A DNA stretch of 64,000 bases from Falsiroseomonas oleicola. Its GTDB lineage: Bacteria; Pseudomonadota; Alphaproteobacteria; Acetobacterales; Acetobacteraceae. Position 1 is the stretch's first letter, and the number at the start of each line of letters is the position of its first letter. Shown in pieces: positions 26,114-35,887 of the stretch. The DNA is taken from contig NZ_JAERQM010000001.1 of the NCBI RefSeq assembly GCF_019029495.1, positions 992,001 to 1,056,000 of the forward strand. The letters are read 5' to 3'. The notes under the pieces are model-generated. The model did no database searches, was not told the DNA's origin, and worked only from the letters and a program-made list of their open reading frames with translations. The translations under genes were made by a program, and so were the position numbers.

Positions 26114-26943
26114 TCGGCGGCGGCGGGCAGCTTCATCCAGCCCGGCACGGCGGGCGTCAGCACCGCGCCATCGGCGGTCAGCGTCACGCCCGGCACCAGC
26201 GCATCCAGCCGCAGCAGCGCCAGCCCGTGGCCATCGCGGGCGGAGCGCATGGCGCCCACCTCCACCCCGTCGCGCAGCACCGGGGTGCCGGCCGGTGGCA
26301 GGCCGCCCGCCACGGTCACGGGGACGATCCGGCGCTTCAGCAGCCCGCGATATTTGGTCCGCGCCGTCAGCTCCTGCCCCATGTAGCAGCCCTTGGACCA
26401 GGACACGCCGCCGAGCTCGTCGAAGCCGGCCTCCAGCAGCACGGTCTTCTCCGCCTCCAGGTCGCGGGAGCCATCGGGCAGGCCGAGGCGCAGCCGGTGC
26501 AGGTCCCAATCCGCCTCCGTCGCATCCGCCACCGGCAGCGGCGCGGCACGATCCGCCAGCAGGCGCCAGCCGGCCTCCGGCAGGCGCGGATCGGGGGCGG
26601 CGATCATGCCGGGCGGCGGCGGCGTGCCGCCCCAGGCCGCCAGCACCGCCAGCTCCGCCGAGGCATCGCGCAGCGTCACCTTGGCGCGCAGCCGGAAGCG
26701 CGACAGGCGCTGGACGAGCATTTCGGCCTGGTTGGCCTCCACATCCAGCAGCAGGCGCTCGGCCTCTGCCAGGATGAAGAAATCGGCCAGCCACTTGCCC
26801 TGCGGCGTCAGCAGCGCGGCCCAGACCGCGCGTTCGGGCGTGGCGGCGGCGACGTCGTTGGAGACAAGGCCCTGCAGGAAGCCGAGCCGGTCCGGCCCGG
26901 TCAGCTCCACAACGCCACGTCCGCTGAGATGGGTGATCGGCAT
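26110..26943 (-). CDS. ygfZ: YgfZ/GcvT folate-binding protein
   Basis: A 277-residue aminomethyltransferase-fold protein with the diagnostic KGCYMGQE motif at residues 184-191. YgfZ/IBA57 proteins help assemble or repair certain Fe-S clusters using folate, and the motif cysteine is required. Other family parts seen are GPDRLGFLQGLVSNDV and LTPQGKWLADFFI. ATG 26943 (MPITHLSGRGVVEL) is the family start. It is divergent from the glycosyltransferase operon, with a 106-nt intergenic region that must hold promoters for both directions. Confidence 0.92.
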   Translation of the reverse strand: MPITHLSGRGVVELTGPDRLGFLQGLVSNDVAAATPERAVWAALLTPQGKWLADFFILAEAERLLLDVEANQAEMLVQRLSRFRLRAKVTLRDASAELAVLAAWGGTPPPPGMIAAPDPRLPEAGWRLLADRAAPLPVADATEADWDLHRLRLGLPDGSRDLEAEKTVLLEAGFDELGGVSWSKGCYMGQELTARTKYRGLLKRRIVPVTVAGGLPPAGTPVLRDGVEVGAMRSARDGHGLALLRLDALVPGVTLTADGAVLTPAVPGWMKLPAAAE

Positions 26944-27049
26944 CTGCGGGACATGGGCGGGACGCTGTGCAGATGCAACATGGCGAAGTGCAATCCGGCG
27001 CCATCCCGGTTGGGGCGGCTCCGAAGGCCGTGCTATGGCCGCGCCCTGC

Positions 27050-27964
27050 ATGCGCATCCTGTTCGTCACAGCCACCCGGATCGGCGATGCGGTCCTGTCC
27101 ACAGGGCTGCTCGACCACCTGCTCCGCACCCATCCGGGGGCGCGGATCACGGTTGCCTGCGGCCCGGCGGCGGCCGGCGTCTTCGCCCGCATGCCGGGGC
27201 TGGAAAAGCTGATCGTGCTGGCCAAGCGGCGCGGGTCGCTGCACTGGCTCGAGCTGTGGCGGCAGGTGGCCTTCACCCGCTGGGACCTGGTGGTGGATTT
27301 GCGCGCCTCCGCGCTCGCCTGGCTGGTGCCGGCGCGGCGGCGGCTGACGGGCAAGGGCGGGCGACGGGCCGGGCATCGCCTGACCCATCTCGGCGCGCTC
27401 TTCGGCCTGGCGCCGCCGCCGCTGCCGGTCGCCTGGACGGCGCCGGAGGATGCGGCCCGCGCCACCGCCCTGCTGCCCGGCGGCCCGTGGCTCGTGCTCG
27501 GGCCGACCGCCAACTGGTCCCAGAAGGTCTGGCCGGCGGATCGCTTCGTGCAGGTGGCACAGGCACTGACCGCCCCCGCTGGCGCGCTGGCCGGCGCGCG
27601 GATCGCGGTGCTGGGCGGCCCGGGGCCTGGGGAGCGGGAGATGGCGGCACCGGTGCTCGCCGCCTTTCCGGGGGCGGTGGACCTTGTGGGCAGTCTCGCC
27701 TTGCCGGAGGTCGCGGCGGTGCTGCGCCGGGCGGCGCTGTTCCTCGGCAATGATTCCGGCCTGATGCACCTGGCAGCTGCGACGGGGGTGCCGACCATCG
27801 GCCTGTTCGGCCGCAGCAGCGCCGCCGAATACGGCCCGACCGGCCCGCATGCCGTGGCGGTGGAGGCCGATGGCCCGCCCTTCGAATCGCCGATGACCGA
27901 CCTGCCCGCCGAGCGCGTGCTGGATGCGGCGAACCGCCTGCTGGCCCGGCCGGTGGCGGCGTGA
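27050..27964 (+). CDS. Glycosyltransferase family 9 (heptosyltransferase-like)
   Basis: A 304-residue GT-B protein of the ADP-heptose:LPS heptosyltransferase family. The N-domain starts MRILFVTATRIGDAVLSTGL, and the C-domain has the donor-site motifs GPTANWSQKVWPADRF and LFLGNDSGLMHLAAATGVPT. Heptose specificity is not proven. An in-frame ATG at 27035 adds only five residues; 27050 matches the family. Its TGA overlaps the GTG of the next gene (GTGA), opening a three-gene operon with GT4 and asnB. Confidence 0.88.
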   Translation: MRILFVTATRIGDAVLSTGLLDHLLRTHPGARITVACGPAAAGVFARMPGLEKLIVLAKRRGSLHWLELWRQVAFTRWDLVVDLRASALAWLVPARRRLTGKGGRRAGHRLTHLGALFGLAPPPLPVAWTAPEDAARATALLPGGPWLVLGPTANWSQKVWPADRFVQVAQALTAPAGALAGARIAVLGGPGPGEREMAAPVLAAFPGAVDLVGSLALPEVAAVLRRAALFLGNDSGLMHLAAATGVPTIGLFGRSSAAEYGPTGPHAVAVEADGPPFESPMTDLPAERVLDAANRLLARPVAA

Positions 27965-29013
27965 GAGTGGCGCATGTCATGGCCGGCGCCCCCCATGGCG
28001 GGGCCGAGGCCTTTTTCGAACGCCTGGTCCTCGCCCAGCACCGCGCCGGGATGGATGTGCTGGCCGTGATCCGGCGGGATGCGGGCCGCGCCGCGCGCCT
28101 CACGGAGGCCGGGCTGCCCCCCACACAACTCCGCTTTGGCGGTCCCCTGGACTGGCTGACCGCGCCACGCCTGCGGCGCGAGCTGAAAACATTCCGGCCG
28201 CGGGTGGTGGTGGCCTGGATGAGCCGCGCCGCCGGCTTCGCCCGTGCCGCCTCCGGCCGCAATCCGCCCTGGGCCATGACGGGGCGGCTCGGCGGGGCCT
28301 ATCCGCTGCGGCACTACAGCGCCTGCGACCTGCTGGCCGCCAATACCCAGGGGCTGTGCGACTGGATCACGGCGCAGGGCTGGCCGGCGGATCGGGTGCG
28401 GCGGGTGCCCAATTTCGCTGCCGACCTGTTGGGCACGCCGCCCGCCACCCTGCCCTTCGCACCGGGCGCCATCCCGCTGCTGGCCATGGGCCGGCTGCAT
28501 CCCAACAAGGATTTCGCCACGCTGCTGCGCGCCATGGCGCTGCTGCCGGGGCAGGTGCATCTGGCGCTGGCCGGGGACGGGCCAGAACGGATCATGCTCG
28601 AAACCCTGGCCGGGGAACTCGGGCTGGGCCGGCGGGTTGCCTTCCTCGGCTGGCGCCAGGATGTGGGCGCGCTGCTGGCGGCCAGCCGCATGCTGGTGGT
28701 CCCGTCGCGGATCGAGCCCTTGGGGAATGTCGTGCTGGAAGGTTTTTCCGCGAGCCGCCCCGTCGTCGCCACCCTGGCCGATGGGCCGCGCGAGGTCATC
28801 AGGCCGGAGGAGAACGGGATGCTGGTGCCGATTGGCGACGCGCCGGCGCTGGCCGCCGCCATCACCACCCTGCTCGACCAGCCGGAGCGCGCGGAGGCCC
28901 TCGCCGCCGCTGGCCGCGCCGCCTTCCTGGCCGAACATGCGGAAGCCGCCGGGCTGGCCGCCTGGGCGCGGTTCCTGGAGGAAGCCGCACGCCGGCATGG
29001 GAGCCTCGCCTGA
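27961..29013 (+). CDS. Glycosyltransferase family 4 (GT-B)
   Basis: A 350-residue retaining transferase. The acceptor domain begins MRVAHVMAGAPHGGAEAFFE, the GT-B hinge is near LLAMGRLHPNKDFATLLRAM, and the catalytic glutamates are in SRIEPLGNVVLEGFSASRPV (the E-x7-E pattern). It starts at a GTG overlapping the previous stop, and its own TGA overlaps the asnB ATG (TGATG). It probably adds a sugar to the same surface glycan as its neighbours; donor and acceptor are unknown. Confidence 0.88.
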   Translation: MRVAHVMAGAPHGGAEAFFERLVLAQHRAGMDVLAVIRRDAGRAARLTEAGLPPTQLRFGGPLDWLTAPRLRRELKTFRPRVVVAWMSRAAGFARAASGRNPPWAMTGRLGGAYPLRHYSACDLLAANTQGLCDWITAQGWPADRVRRVPNFAADLLGTPPATLPFAPGAIPLLAMGRLHPNKDFATLLRAMALLPGQVHLALAGDGPERIMLETLAGELGLGRRVAFLGWRQDVGALLAASRMLVVPSRIEPLGNVVLEGFSASRPVVATLADGPREVIRPEENGMLVPIGDAPALAAAITTLLDQPERAEALAAAGRAAFLAEHAEAAGLAAWARFLEEAARRHGSLA

Positions 29014-30779
29014 TGTGCGGCATCGCCGGCCTCGCCTTGCGCCCAGGCCTGACGCCCGATCCCGCGCTCCTGAAGGCCATGCTCGCCGCCCTGGCGCATC
29101 GCGGCCCGGATGGGGAGGGCGTGCATATCGCCGACAATGTCGGCCTCGCCCATAACCGCCTGGCGATCATCGACCTGGCGACCGGCGACCAGCCCTTGTT
29201 CGCCGGCCCGGCCACGCTGGTCGCGAATGGCGAGGTCTACAACTACATCGAGCTGCGGCAGGCCCATGCGCTGGTTTGCGCGACCGGATCCGACTGCGAA
29301 CCGCCGCTGCACCTGTACCGCCGCGACGGCATCGAGGCGACGGCGCAGGCGATGCGCGGCATGTATGCGATGGCGCTGCACGACCGCGCCACGCGCCGCC
29401 TGGTGCTGACGCGCGACCCCTTCGGCATCAAGCCCATGTACCTGGCCGAGGTGGAGGGCGGCATCGCCTTCGCCTCCGAACCCCAGGCGCTGATCGCCGC
29501 CGGGCTGGTGCGGCCACAGGTGCGGGCGGAGGCGCGGGACGAGCTGCTGCAATCGCAGTTCACCACCGGCGCCGAGACCATCTTTGCCGGCATTTCCCGA
29601 ATTCTGCCCGGCGAAACCGTGGTGATCGCCGATGGCGCCATCGTGGAGCGCCACCGCCGCGCCGCGCTGCCGGAAGGCGGGCCGGTGCCGATGACGGAGG
29701 AACAGGCGCTGTCCCGCCTCGACGCCGCCTTCGAGGACAGCGTGCGGCTGCATCAGCGGGCCGATGTGCCCTACGGCCTGTTCCTCTCGGGCGGCATCGA
29801 TTCCGGGGCCGTGCTGGCGATGATGGCGCGGCTGAACAGCCAGCCCGTGCGCGCCTTCACCGCCAGCTTCGACGTGCCCGGCGCGGCGGATGAACGCGCG
29901 GCGGCGGAGGCGGCGGCGAAGGCGCATGGCGCGCTTCACACCACCATCACCGTGACCGAGGCGGATGTCTGGCGCGAATTACCAAAAATCGTCGCGGCGA
30001 TGGACGATCCGGCGGCGGATTACGCCATCATCCCCACCTGGTTCCTGGCCCAGCGGGCGCGCCAGAATGTGAAGGTGGTGCTCTCCGGGGAGGGTGGGGA
30101 CGAGCTGTTCGGCGGCTATGGCCGCTATCGCAGCGCCATGCGCCCCTGGTGGCTCTGGGGCCGCCGGCCGCGCGCCACGGGCGCCTTCGACCATGTGCAG
30201 CATGTGCTGCGGGAGACGCCGCGCGCCTGGCGGGACGGCATCACGGCGGCGGAGGCCGCGACCGCCCTGCCCGGCCGCAGCCGGCTTCAGGCGGCGCAGG
30301 CGGCCGATATCGCCGACTGGCTGCCGAACGACCTGCTGACGAAGCTCGACCGCTGCCTGATGGCCCATGCGGTGGAGGGGCGGACGCCCTTCCTCGACCC
30401 GGCGGTGGCGGACTGCGCCTTTCGCCTGCCGGATTCGCTCAAGGTGCGCGGCCGCACCGGCAAGTGGCTGTTGCGGGCCTGGACTGCCCGGCATGTGCCG
30501 GGGGCGAAGCCCTTCGCCGCCAAGCAGGGCTTTACGGTGCCGGTCGCCGCCTGGATCGGCGGGGTGGGGGAGCGTCTGGGGCCGCTGGTCGCGGCGCAGG
30601 CCGGGGTGGCGGAGGTGGCCCGGCCGGATCGCGTCGCCGCCCTGTTCCGCAACGCCGCCGGCGACAAGCATCGCGGCTTCGCCGCCTGGCACCTGCTGTT
30701 CTACGCCCTGTGGCACCGCGCCCATATCGAGCGGCGGGATGTGCAGGGCGATGTCTGGCAGGTGCTGGGCGAGCGCTGA
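29013..30779 (+). CDS. asnB: Glutamine-hydrolysing asparagine synthetase (AsnB)
   Basis: A 588-residue enzyme with an N-terminal class II glutaminase domain (nucleophile C2 in MCGIAGLAL, followed by AHRGPDGEGVH, LAHNRLAIIDL and LVANGEVYNY). The C-terminal ATP-pyrophosphatase domain has the P-loop LFLSGGIDSGA near residue 260 and LSGEGGDELFGGYGRYR. It makes asparagine from aspartate, or amidates another carboxylate. AsnB paralogs inside glycan clusters often serve surface-polymer modification, and coupling to two glycosyltransferases makes that a real alternative here. It ends ahead of a hairpin cluster. Confidence 0.9.
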   Translation: MCGIAGLALRPGLTPDPALLKAMLAALAHRGPDGEGVHIADNVGLAHNRLAIIDLATGDQPLFAGPATLVANGEVYNYIELRQAHALVCATGSDCEPPLHLYRRDGIEATAQAMRGMYAMALHDRATRRLVLTRDPFGIKPMYLAEVEGGIAFASEPQALIAAGLVRPQVRAEARDELLQSQFTTGAETIFAGISRILPGETVVIADGAIVERHRRAALPEGGPVPMTEEQALSRLDAAFEDSVRLHQRADVPYGLFLSGGIDSGAVLAMMARLNSQPVRAFTASFDVPGAADERAAAEAAAKAHGALHTTITVTEADVWRELPKIVAAMDDPAADYAIIPTWFLAQRARQNVKVVLSGEGGDELFGGYGRYRSAMRPWWLWGRRPRATGAFDHVQHVLRETPRAWRDGITAAEAATALPGRSRLQAAQAADIADWLPNDLLTKLDRCLMAHAVEGRTPFLDPAVADCAFRLPDSLKVRGRTGKWLLRAWTARHVPGAKPFAAKQGFTVPVAAWIGGVGERLGPLVAAQAGVAEVARPDRVAALFRNAAGDKHRGFAAWHLLFYALWHRAHIERRDVQGDVWQVLGER

Positions 30780-30807
30780 GACATATCAACCGCCCTCAAT
30801 CCCCGGG

Positions 30808-30890
30808 CGGAAACCTCCGGTTTCCTTGGCTTCGCCGCATAAGCGGCGGCGGCCGCTCGGACCGGTCAAGAGACCGGTCCGCTGTTGTAA
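30808..30890. repeat. Hairpin cluster with dispersed palindromic repeat, copy 2
   Basis: Three consecutive hairpins follow asnB: GGAAACC/GGTTTCC (about 30809-30825), CGCCGC/GCGGCG around ATAA (30833-30848), and the 9-bp GGACCGGTC stem (30859-30867 with 30872-30880, loop AAGA). The last, with its flanking GCGGCGGCCGCTC, is the inverse of the repeat at 8391-8455. The cluster may terminate asnB and GST transcripts, which converge here. Confidence 0.75.
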
Positions 30891-30907
30891 GGTGCCGCCG
30901 CCCAGCC

Positions 30908-31507
<600 letters not shown>

Positions 31508-31571
31508 GGCAGGCGAGTCCTCTCGTTTCGGCGACTTTCGGCCGCGACGGCCATCTCCACAAGCCGGTGGG

Positions 31572-32750
31572 TCACCCCCAGGCTTCGGCGGCCGCGCGCA
31601 TCCGGCCCGGCACCTCCGCCAGCACCTCCGCCCCCGCATTGGCGAAGGCCATGCGCAGGTGGCGGTCCTGGCCGGGGCCGAAGAAGCTGCCGGGCAGGGT
31701 CATCAGCCCCTGTTCGGCGGCCAGGACTTCGGCCGCGGCCTCGGCGGATGGCGCGCCCTCCGGCAGGCGGAGATAGGCGAAGTAGGTGCCGATGGCGTCC
31801 AGCCGCCAGCCGGGCACCTGGCTGACCCCGGCGCGGAACAGCGCCGCGCGTTCGGCCATCAGCGCCCGGTTGCCGGCCCGCCAGTCGCGCAGCGCCGGCA
31901 CCGCCCAGGCCAGCGCCGCCTGGGCCGGCCGCGCCGGGCAGATCTGCCAGGTGTCCAGCAGCTTTGCGAGCTGAGCCAGGAAGGCCGGGCCGCCGGCCAC
32001 CGCGCCAAGCCGGTGCCCCGGCACGCAATAGGCCTTGGAAAACGAATACAAATGCACCAGCCGGTCGCCCCAGCCCGGCTCGGCGAACAGGCCATGCGGC
32101 GGGGATTGGGCGGCGGTCAGGAAGTCGCGATAGGTCTCGTCCAGCACCAGCCAGACACCGCGGTCCCGGCACAGCCTGGCGAATTGATGGATGACCTCGG
32201 GCGGATAGACCGCGCCGGTCGGGTTGTTGGGCGTGACCAGCACCAAGGCGCGGACCGGCGTGGCGTCCATCAGCACGGCGGCCTCGGCCGGGTCGGGCAC
32301 AAATCCGGCCTCGGCGCGGGCGGGCAGCGGCACGGCGCGCACGCCGCGCAGGGTCAGTGCCATCTGGTGGTTGAAGTACCAGGGGGCGGGCAGCATCACC
32401 GCCTCCCCCGGCGCGGCCAGGGCCGCCATGGTCATGGCGAAGGCGAGGTTGCAGCCGGCGGTGATCGCCACATGCTCCGGCGCCATGGGCGCGCCGTAGA
32501 AGCCACTGATATCCTCGGCCAGCGCCGCGCGCAGCCCGGCATCGCCATCGATGGCGCCATAGCCGGAACAGGCGATGCTGCCCGCCGCCTGCGCCAGCCG
32601 GGCGAGCAGTTCGGGCGGCGGCGGGTAGCCGGGCACCGCCTGGGTCAGGTCCAGCGCCGCGCCGGCCGCGCCGGCATAGCGGGCGGCCCAGGCACGGGCG
32701 GCGGGGATGGGTGGGGCGGCGGTCTCCAGGACCCGGTCGGACAGAATCAT
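31572..32750 (-). CDS. Class I/II PLP-dependent aminotransferase
   Basis: A 392-residue fold-type I aminotransferase. Visible parts are SGYGAIDGDAGLRAALAEDI, ITAGCNLAFAMTMAAL, VLVTPNNPTGAVYPPEVI, the aspartate in WLVLDETYRDF and the Schiff-base lysine in YSFSKAYCVPGHRLGA. The conserved arginine binding the substrate carboxylate is in DRHLRMAFANA. The substrate pair is not assignable. The ATG at 32750 overlaps the AlkA stop (ATGA), so the two are translated as a unit. The frame open upstream to 32834 is within alkA. Confidence 0.88.
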   Translation of the reverse strand: MILSDRVLETAAPPIPAARAWAARYAGAAGAALDLTQAVPGYPPPPELLARLAQAAGSIACSGYGAIDGDAGLRAALAEDISGFYGAPMAPEHVAITAGCNLAFAMTMAALAAPGEAVMLPAPWYFNHQMALTLRGVRAVPLPARAEAGFVPDPAEAAVLMDATPVRALVLVTPNNPTGAVYPPEVIHQFARLCRDRGVWLVLDETYRDFLTAAQSPPHGLFAEPGWGDRLVHLYSFSKAYCVPGHRLGAVAGGPAFLAQLAKLLDTWQICPARPAQAALAWAVPALRDWRAGNRALMAERAALFRAGVSQVPGWRLDAIGTYFAYLRLPEGAPSAEAAAEVLAAEQGLMTLPGSFFGPGQDRHLRMAFANAGAEVLAEVPGRMRAAAEAWG

Positions 32751-33469
32751 GCTTGGATGGTGCCGCCCCCAGGCGGGGCGGGCAATGGATCCGGCGCGTC
32801 CTCCACCAGCGGGCGGCCGGTGACATGCCGCCAATGATGCCAGAGCAGCCGCGCCGCGATGCCGCGCCAGGGCCGCCAGGCGAGCGCCATGGCCGCCAGC
32901 GCCTTCGGCGCGGGCCGCGCCGCCAGGCCCTTCAGATGCGTGACGCTGGCCGCCAAAGCGATGTCGCCACTCGGAAAAATGTCGGGCCGGGCATGGGCGA
33001 ACAGCAGATGCACCTCCGCCGTCCAGGGGCCGAGGCCGCGAATCGCGACCATATGCGCCACCGCCTCCGCATCGCCCATGCCGTCCAGCAGGTCGAAGCG
33101 CAGCCGGCCCTCGATGCAGGCCAAGGCGAGCGCCCGCGCATGCGCCGCCTTGGGGCGCGACAGGCCACCGATGCCGCAGAGCACATCATCGCCCATCTCC
33201 ACCAGCCCGGCCGGGTCGAGCGCGCCGGGAATGGCGGAAAGCCGCCGCCAGATGGCGCCGGCCGCCTGGTTGGAGATCTGCTGGCCGCAGATGGTGCGCA
33301 GCAGCCCGGGAAAGCCATGCGGGCGCGAGCGCCAGGGCAATGGCCCGGCCGCCGCCTCGATGCCGGCGAAATCCGGGTCGAGCAGCGCCAGCGCGGCCAC
33401 CGCATCCCGCGCCCAGCCGGGCGGGTGGGGGAAGAAGATGGGCGGCGGGGACATCGGTGGGGGGCTCAT
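32747..33469 (-). CDS. alkA: DNA-3-methyladenine glycosylase II (AlkA-like)
   Basis: A 240-residue HhH-GPD DNA glycosylase that removes alkylated bases. The helix-hairpin-helix is at [18 protein letters not shown] and the catalytic aspartate is in [12 protein letters not shown], preceded by [20 protein letters not shown]. It is shorter than E. coli AlkA because it lacks the N-terminal TBP-like domain, as many alphaproteobacterial members do. [13 protein letters not shown] offers two starts, 33469 and 33454. No adaptive Ada gene is present nearby. Confidence 0.88.
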   Translation of the reverse strand: MSPPPMSPPPIFFPHPPGWARDAVAALALLDPDFAGIEAAAGPLPWRSRPHGFPGLLRTICGQQISNQAAGAIWRRLSAIPGALDPAGLVEMGDDVLCGIGGLSRPKAAHARALALACIEGRLRFDLLDGMGDAEAVAHMVAIRGLGPWTAEVHLLFAHARPDIFPSGDIALAASVTHLKGLAARPAPKALAAMALAWRPWRGIAARLLWHHWRHVTGRPLVEDAPDPLPAPPGGGTIQA

Positions 33470-33618
33470 CCCCGCCGCCAGTACAACACGCCACCCCGGG
33501 CTGGGAGGGGGACTCGCACGGCATAGTGGTGGCCGCGGCCCGGAATGGCGTGCCGTATTCGGGAAATGGGCCGCGCCGGTTACGCGGTCAGGGGCCGAAG
33601 CGTCAGGAAGTGCAACAC

Positions 33619-33703
33619 CATGTTACGGCGGCCCCTGGCGTCACCCGCCGCAACAATCCCCCCGCTTTGCCGCTAGGGACCAGCGCCCGGCGCGCTATGT
33701 TAC
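33619..33703 (+). promoter_or_regulatory. ATGTTAC repeats upstream of the response regulator
   Basis: The octamer (C/T)ATGTTAC occurs at 33619-33626 and at 33696-33703, the second only 4 nt before the regulator's ATG. No Shine-Dalgarno sequence is present, so the regulator message may be leaderless and the repeats could be binding sites for autoregulation. This is a weak inference from two copies in a 238-nt gap. Confidence 0.3.
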
Positions 33704-33707
33704 AGAC

Positions 33708-34436
33708 ATGGACCCCACAGCCCCGCATATCCTGGTGGTCGATGACGACCGGGAAATCCGCGAACTCCTCGGCAAGTTCCTGGAAAAGCAATCCTTCCGC
33801 GTGACCGCCGCACGCGATGCGCGGGAGGCGCGCAAGCTCTGGCCGCTGGGCCGCTACCATCTGGTGGTGCTCGACCTGATGATGCCGGGCGAATCCGGCC
33901 TGGACCTCGCGCGCTGGCTGCGCACGCAGTCGGAGGTGCCGATCGTGATGCTGACCGCGATGGGGGAGGAGACGGACCGCATCGTCGGCCTGGAGCTCGG
34001 CGCCGATGACTATGTCGCGAAGCCGTTCAACCCGCGCGAATTGCTGGCCCGCATCCGCGCCGTGCTGCGCCGCGCGACGGCCGACAGCAGCACCGGCCCG
34101 TCCCAGGAGCCGCCCGCCAAGGTCCTCCGCTTCGCCGGCTGGGTGCTGGAGCCGACGCGCCGGCGCCTGCTGAACCCGCAGGGCGCGGAAGTGCCGCTGA
34201 CCGGCGGCGAGTACGAATTGCTGATGGTGCTGGTGGAACGCCCGAACCGGGTGCTGACGCGGGACATGCTGATGGACCTGCTGCGCGGCCGCCAGGCGGG
34301 GCCCTTCGACCGCGCCATCGATGTCGCCGTCTCCCGCCTCCGCCGCAAGCTGGAGGATGACGGGCGCAACCCGCAGGTCATCAAGACCGTGCGCGGCGGC
34401 GGCTACGTGCTCTCCGCCACCGTCGAGCGCGGCTGA
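33708..34436 (+). CDS. OmpR/PhoB-family response regulator
   Basis: A 242-residue DNA-binding response regulator. The receiver domain (8-120) has the acidic pocket DDD near 12-14, phosphoacceptor D56 (VVLDLMMP), T83 and K105 (DYVAKPF). The winged-helix output domain (about 140-240) has LTGGEYELLMVL and the recognition region DVAVSRLRRKLEDDG. It is OmpR-like, and the partner kinase follows after 2 nt. The ATG at 33708 begins a short lead before the first strand. Targets are unknown. Confidence 0.92.
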   Translation: MDPTAPHILVVDDDREIRELLGKFLEKQSFRVTAARDAREARKLWPLGRYHLVVLDLMMPGESGLDLARWLRTQSEVPIVMLTAMGEETDRIVGLELGADDYVAKPFNPRELLARIRAVLRRATADSSTGPSQEPPAKVLRFAGWVLEPTRRRLLNPQGAEVPLTGGEYELLMVLVERPNRVLTRDMLMDLLRGRQAGPFDRAIDVAVSRLRRKLEDDGRNPQVIKTVRGGGYVLSATVERG

Positions 34437-34438
34437 CC

Positions 34439-35785
34439 ATGCGCCGCTGGCTGGGCTGGTTGTGGCCGAGCAGCCTGGCCGGGCGCACCGCGCTGGTGCT
34501 GCTGACGGGGCTGATCCTGGTGCAGGTGGCCGGGCTGACCATCCATGCGCTGGATCGCGTGGATCTGCAGCGCTACCAGCATGCGCGGGAGATTTCCCAA
34601 CGCTCCTTCGGCGCCTGGCGCAGCCTGCTGCCACTGCCGCCCGACCGCCGCCAATCGGTGCTGGAGGATCTGGACATGCCGCCGGGCATGCGGATCACGC
34701 TGGATGAGGTGGCCCTCGCCCAGCCGGGCTTCCCGCCGCCGCCTCCGGGGCTGATCCGCCTGCTGCGCCTCGATGGCCTGCACCGCGCGCCCCCGCGCCT
34801 GCGGCCGCGGGAGGTGATCATCGGCACCCACGGGCATCCGGGCCGGCTGATGGTCAGCCTGCGCTTCCCCGACCAGGGCTGGCTGAACCTGCGGCTGGAG
34901 ATGCCGCCGCCCCGGCCCTGGCATTCCCTGACCTTCCTCATCGCCTTCGTGCTGATGACCCTGGCCGCCCTGGCCCTGACCCTCTGGGCCGTGCGGCGGC
35001 TGACCCGGCCGGTGACGGCGCTGGCGCAGGCGGCCGACAGGCTCGGCCGCGACGTGAATGCGCCGCCTTTGCCGGAGACCGGACCGAGCGAGGTCGCCAC
35101 TGCCGCGCGCGCCTTCAACACCATGGCCGAACGCATCCGGCGCTTCGTCGGCGATCGCACCCAGATGCTGGCGGCCATCGGCCACGACCTGAAGACGCCG
35201 ATCACCCGGCTGAAGCTGCGCGCCGAATTCCTGGACGATGACGAGCAGCGCCGGAAGATGCTGGCCGACCTCGATGAGATGGAGGCGATGATCGCCGCCA
35301 CCCTGGCCTTCGCGCGGGACGATTCGACGCGGGAGCCGTCGGTGCCGGTGGACCTCGCCTCGCTCTGCCGCACGGTGATGGATGAGGCGGCGGATGGTAG
35401 CCCGGACTATGCCGAACTCATCACCTATCTGGGGCCGGAGCATCTGACGGTGGCGGCACGGCCTGGCTCCCTGAAGCGCGCTTTGGCCAATCTGGTGGGC
35501 AATGCCGTGGCCTATGGCGGGTCCGCCACCCTGCGATTGCAGCCGCCGGTGGGCGGTGTCGTGCGGATCGTGGTGGAGGATGACGGGCCGGGCGTGCCGG
35601 AGGATGAGCTGGAGAACGTGTTCCAACCCTTCCGGCGGCTGGAGGCGAGCCGCAACCGGGAAACCGGCGGCACCGGCCTCGGCCTGCCCATCGCGCGGAA
35701 CATCTTCCGGGCGCATGGCGGCGATGTGGTGCTGCGCAACCGGGCCGGCGGCGGGCTGGCGGCGCTGGCGACCTTGCCGGTCTAG
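34439..35785 (+). CDS. EnvZ-type sensor histidine kinase
   Basis: A 448-residue inner-membrane sensor. The first transmembrane helix is at about 16-36, a periplasmic domain of about 120 residues is rich in proline and arginine, and the second helix is at about 163-184. HAMP follows at 185-237 and the H-box AAIGHDLKTPITRLKL has phosphoacceptor H249. The ATPase domain has the N-box NLVGNAVAYGG, DDGPGVPEDEL and GGTGLGLPIARNI. It phosphorylates the adjacent regulator. The stimulus cannot be inferred. A stem-loop begins at its stop codon. Confidence 0.92.
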   Translation: MRRWLGWLWPSSLAGRTALVLLTGLILVQVAGLTIHALDRVDLQRYQHAREISQRSFGAWRSLLPLPPDRRQSVLEDLDMPPGMRITLDEVALAQPGFPPPPPGLIRLLRLDGLHRAPPRLRPREVIIGTHGHPGRLMVSLRFPDQGWLNLRLEMPPPRPWHSLTFLIAFVLMTLAALALTLWAVRRLTRPVTALAQAADRLGRDVNAPPLPETGPSEVATAARAFNTMAERIRRFVGDRTQMLAAIGHDLKTPITRLKLRAEFLDDDEQRRKMLADLDEMEAMIAATLAFARDDSTREPSVPVDLASLCRTVMDEAADGSPDYAELITYLGPEHLTVAARPGSLKRALANLVGNAVAYGGSATLRLQPPVGGVVRIVVEDDGPGVPEDELENVFQPFRRLEASRNRETGGTGLGLPIARNIFRAHGGDVVLRNRAGGGLAALATLPV

Positions 35786-35824
35786 AGTGCGATGCGTTCA
35801 CCTTCGTTCACGCATCGCACTCTA
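35783..35824 (+). terminator. 15-bp stem-loop starting at the kinase stop codon
   Basis: A perfect 15-bp stem runs from 35783 (including the TAG stop) to 35797 and pairs with 35810-35824, leaving a 12-nt loop. A second hairpin (GTCTGAA/TTCAGAC, about 35831-35851) follows. There is no U-tract; this probably marks the operon end. Confidence 0.6.
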
Positions 35825-35887
35825 ACCTTCGTCTGAACGCGTGATTCAGACCTTCGGTGCCTTCGCACCTCCGGCCATCACGCTTCG

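Noticed and set aside
26110-28998. 962-codon - strand frame covering ygfZ and the glycosyltransferases
   Set aside because: Only the part from 26943 downward is real (ygfZ); the upstream part is antisense to GT9 and GT4.
35797-35851. tRNA or small RNA gene after the sensor kinase
   Set aside because: The hairpins do not form a cloverleaf and there is no CCA-type end or conserved T-loop; they fit a transcript end.
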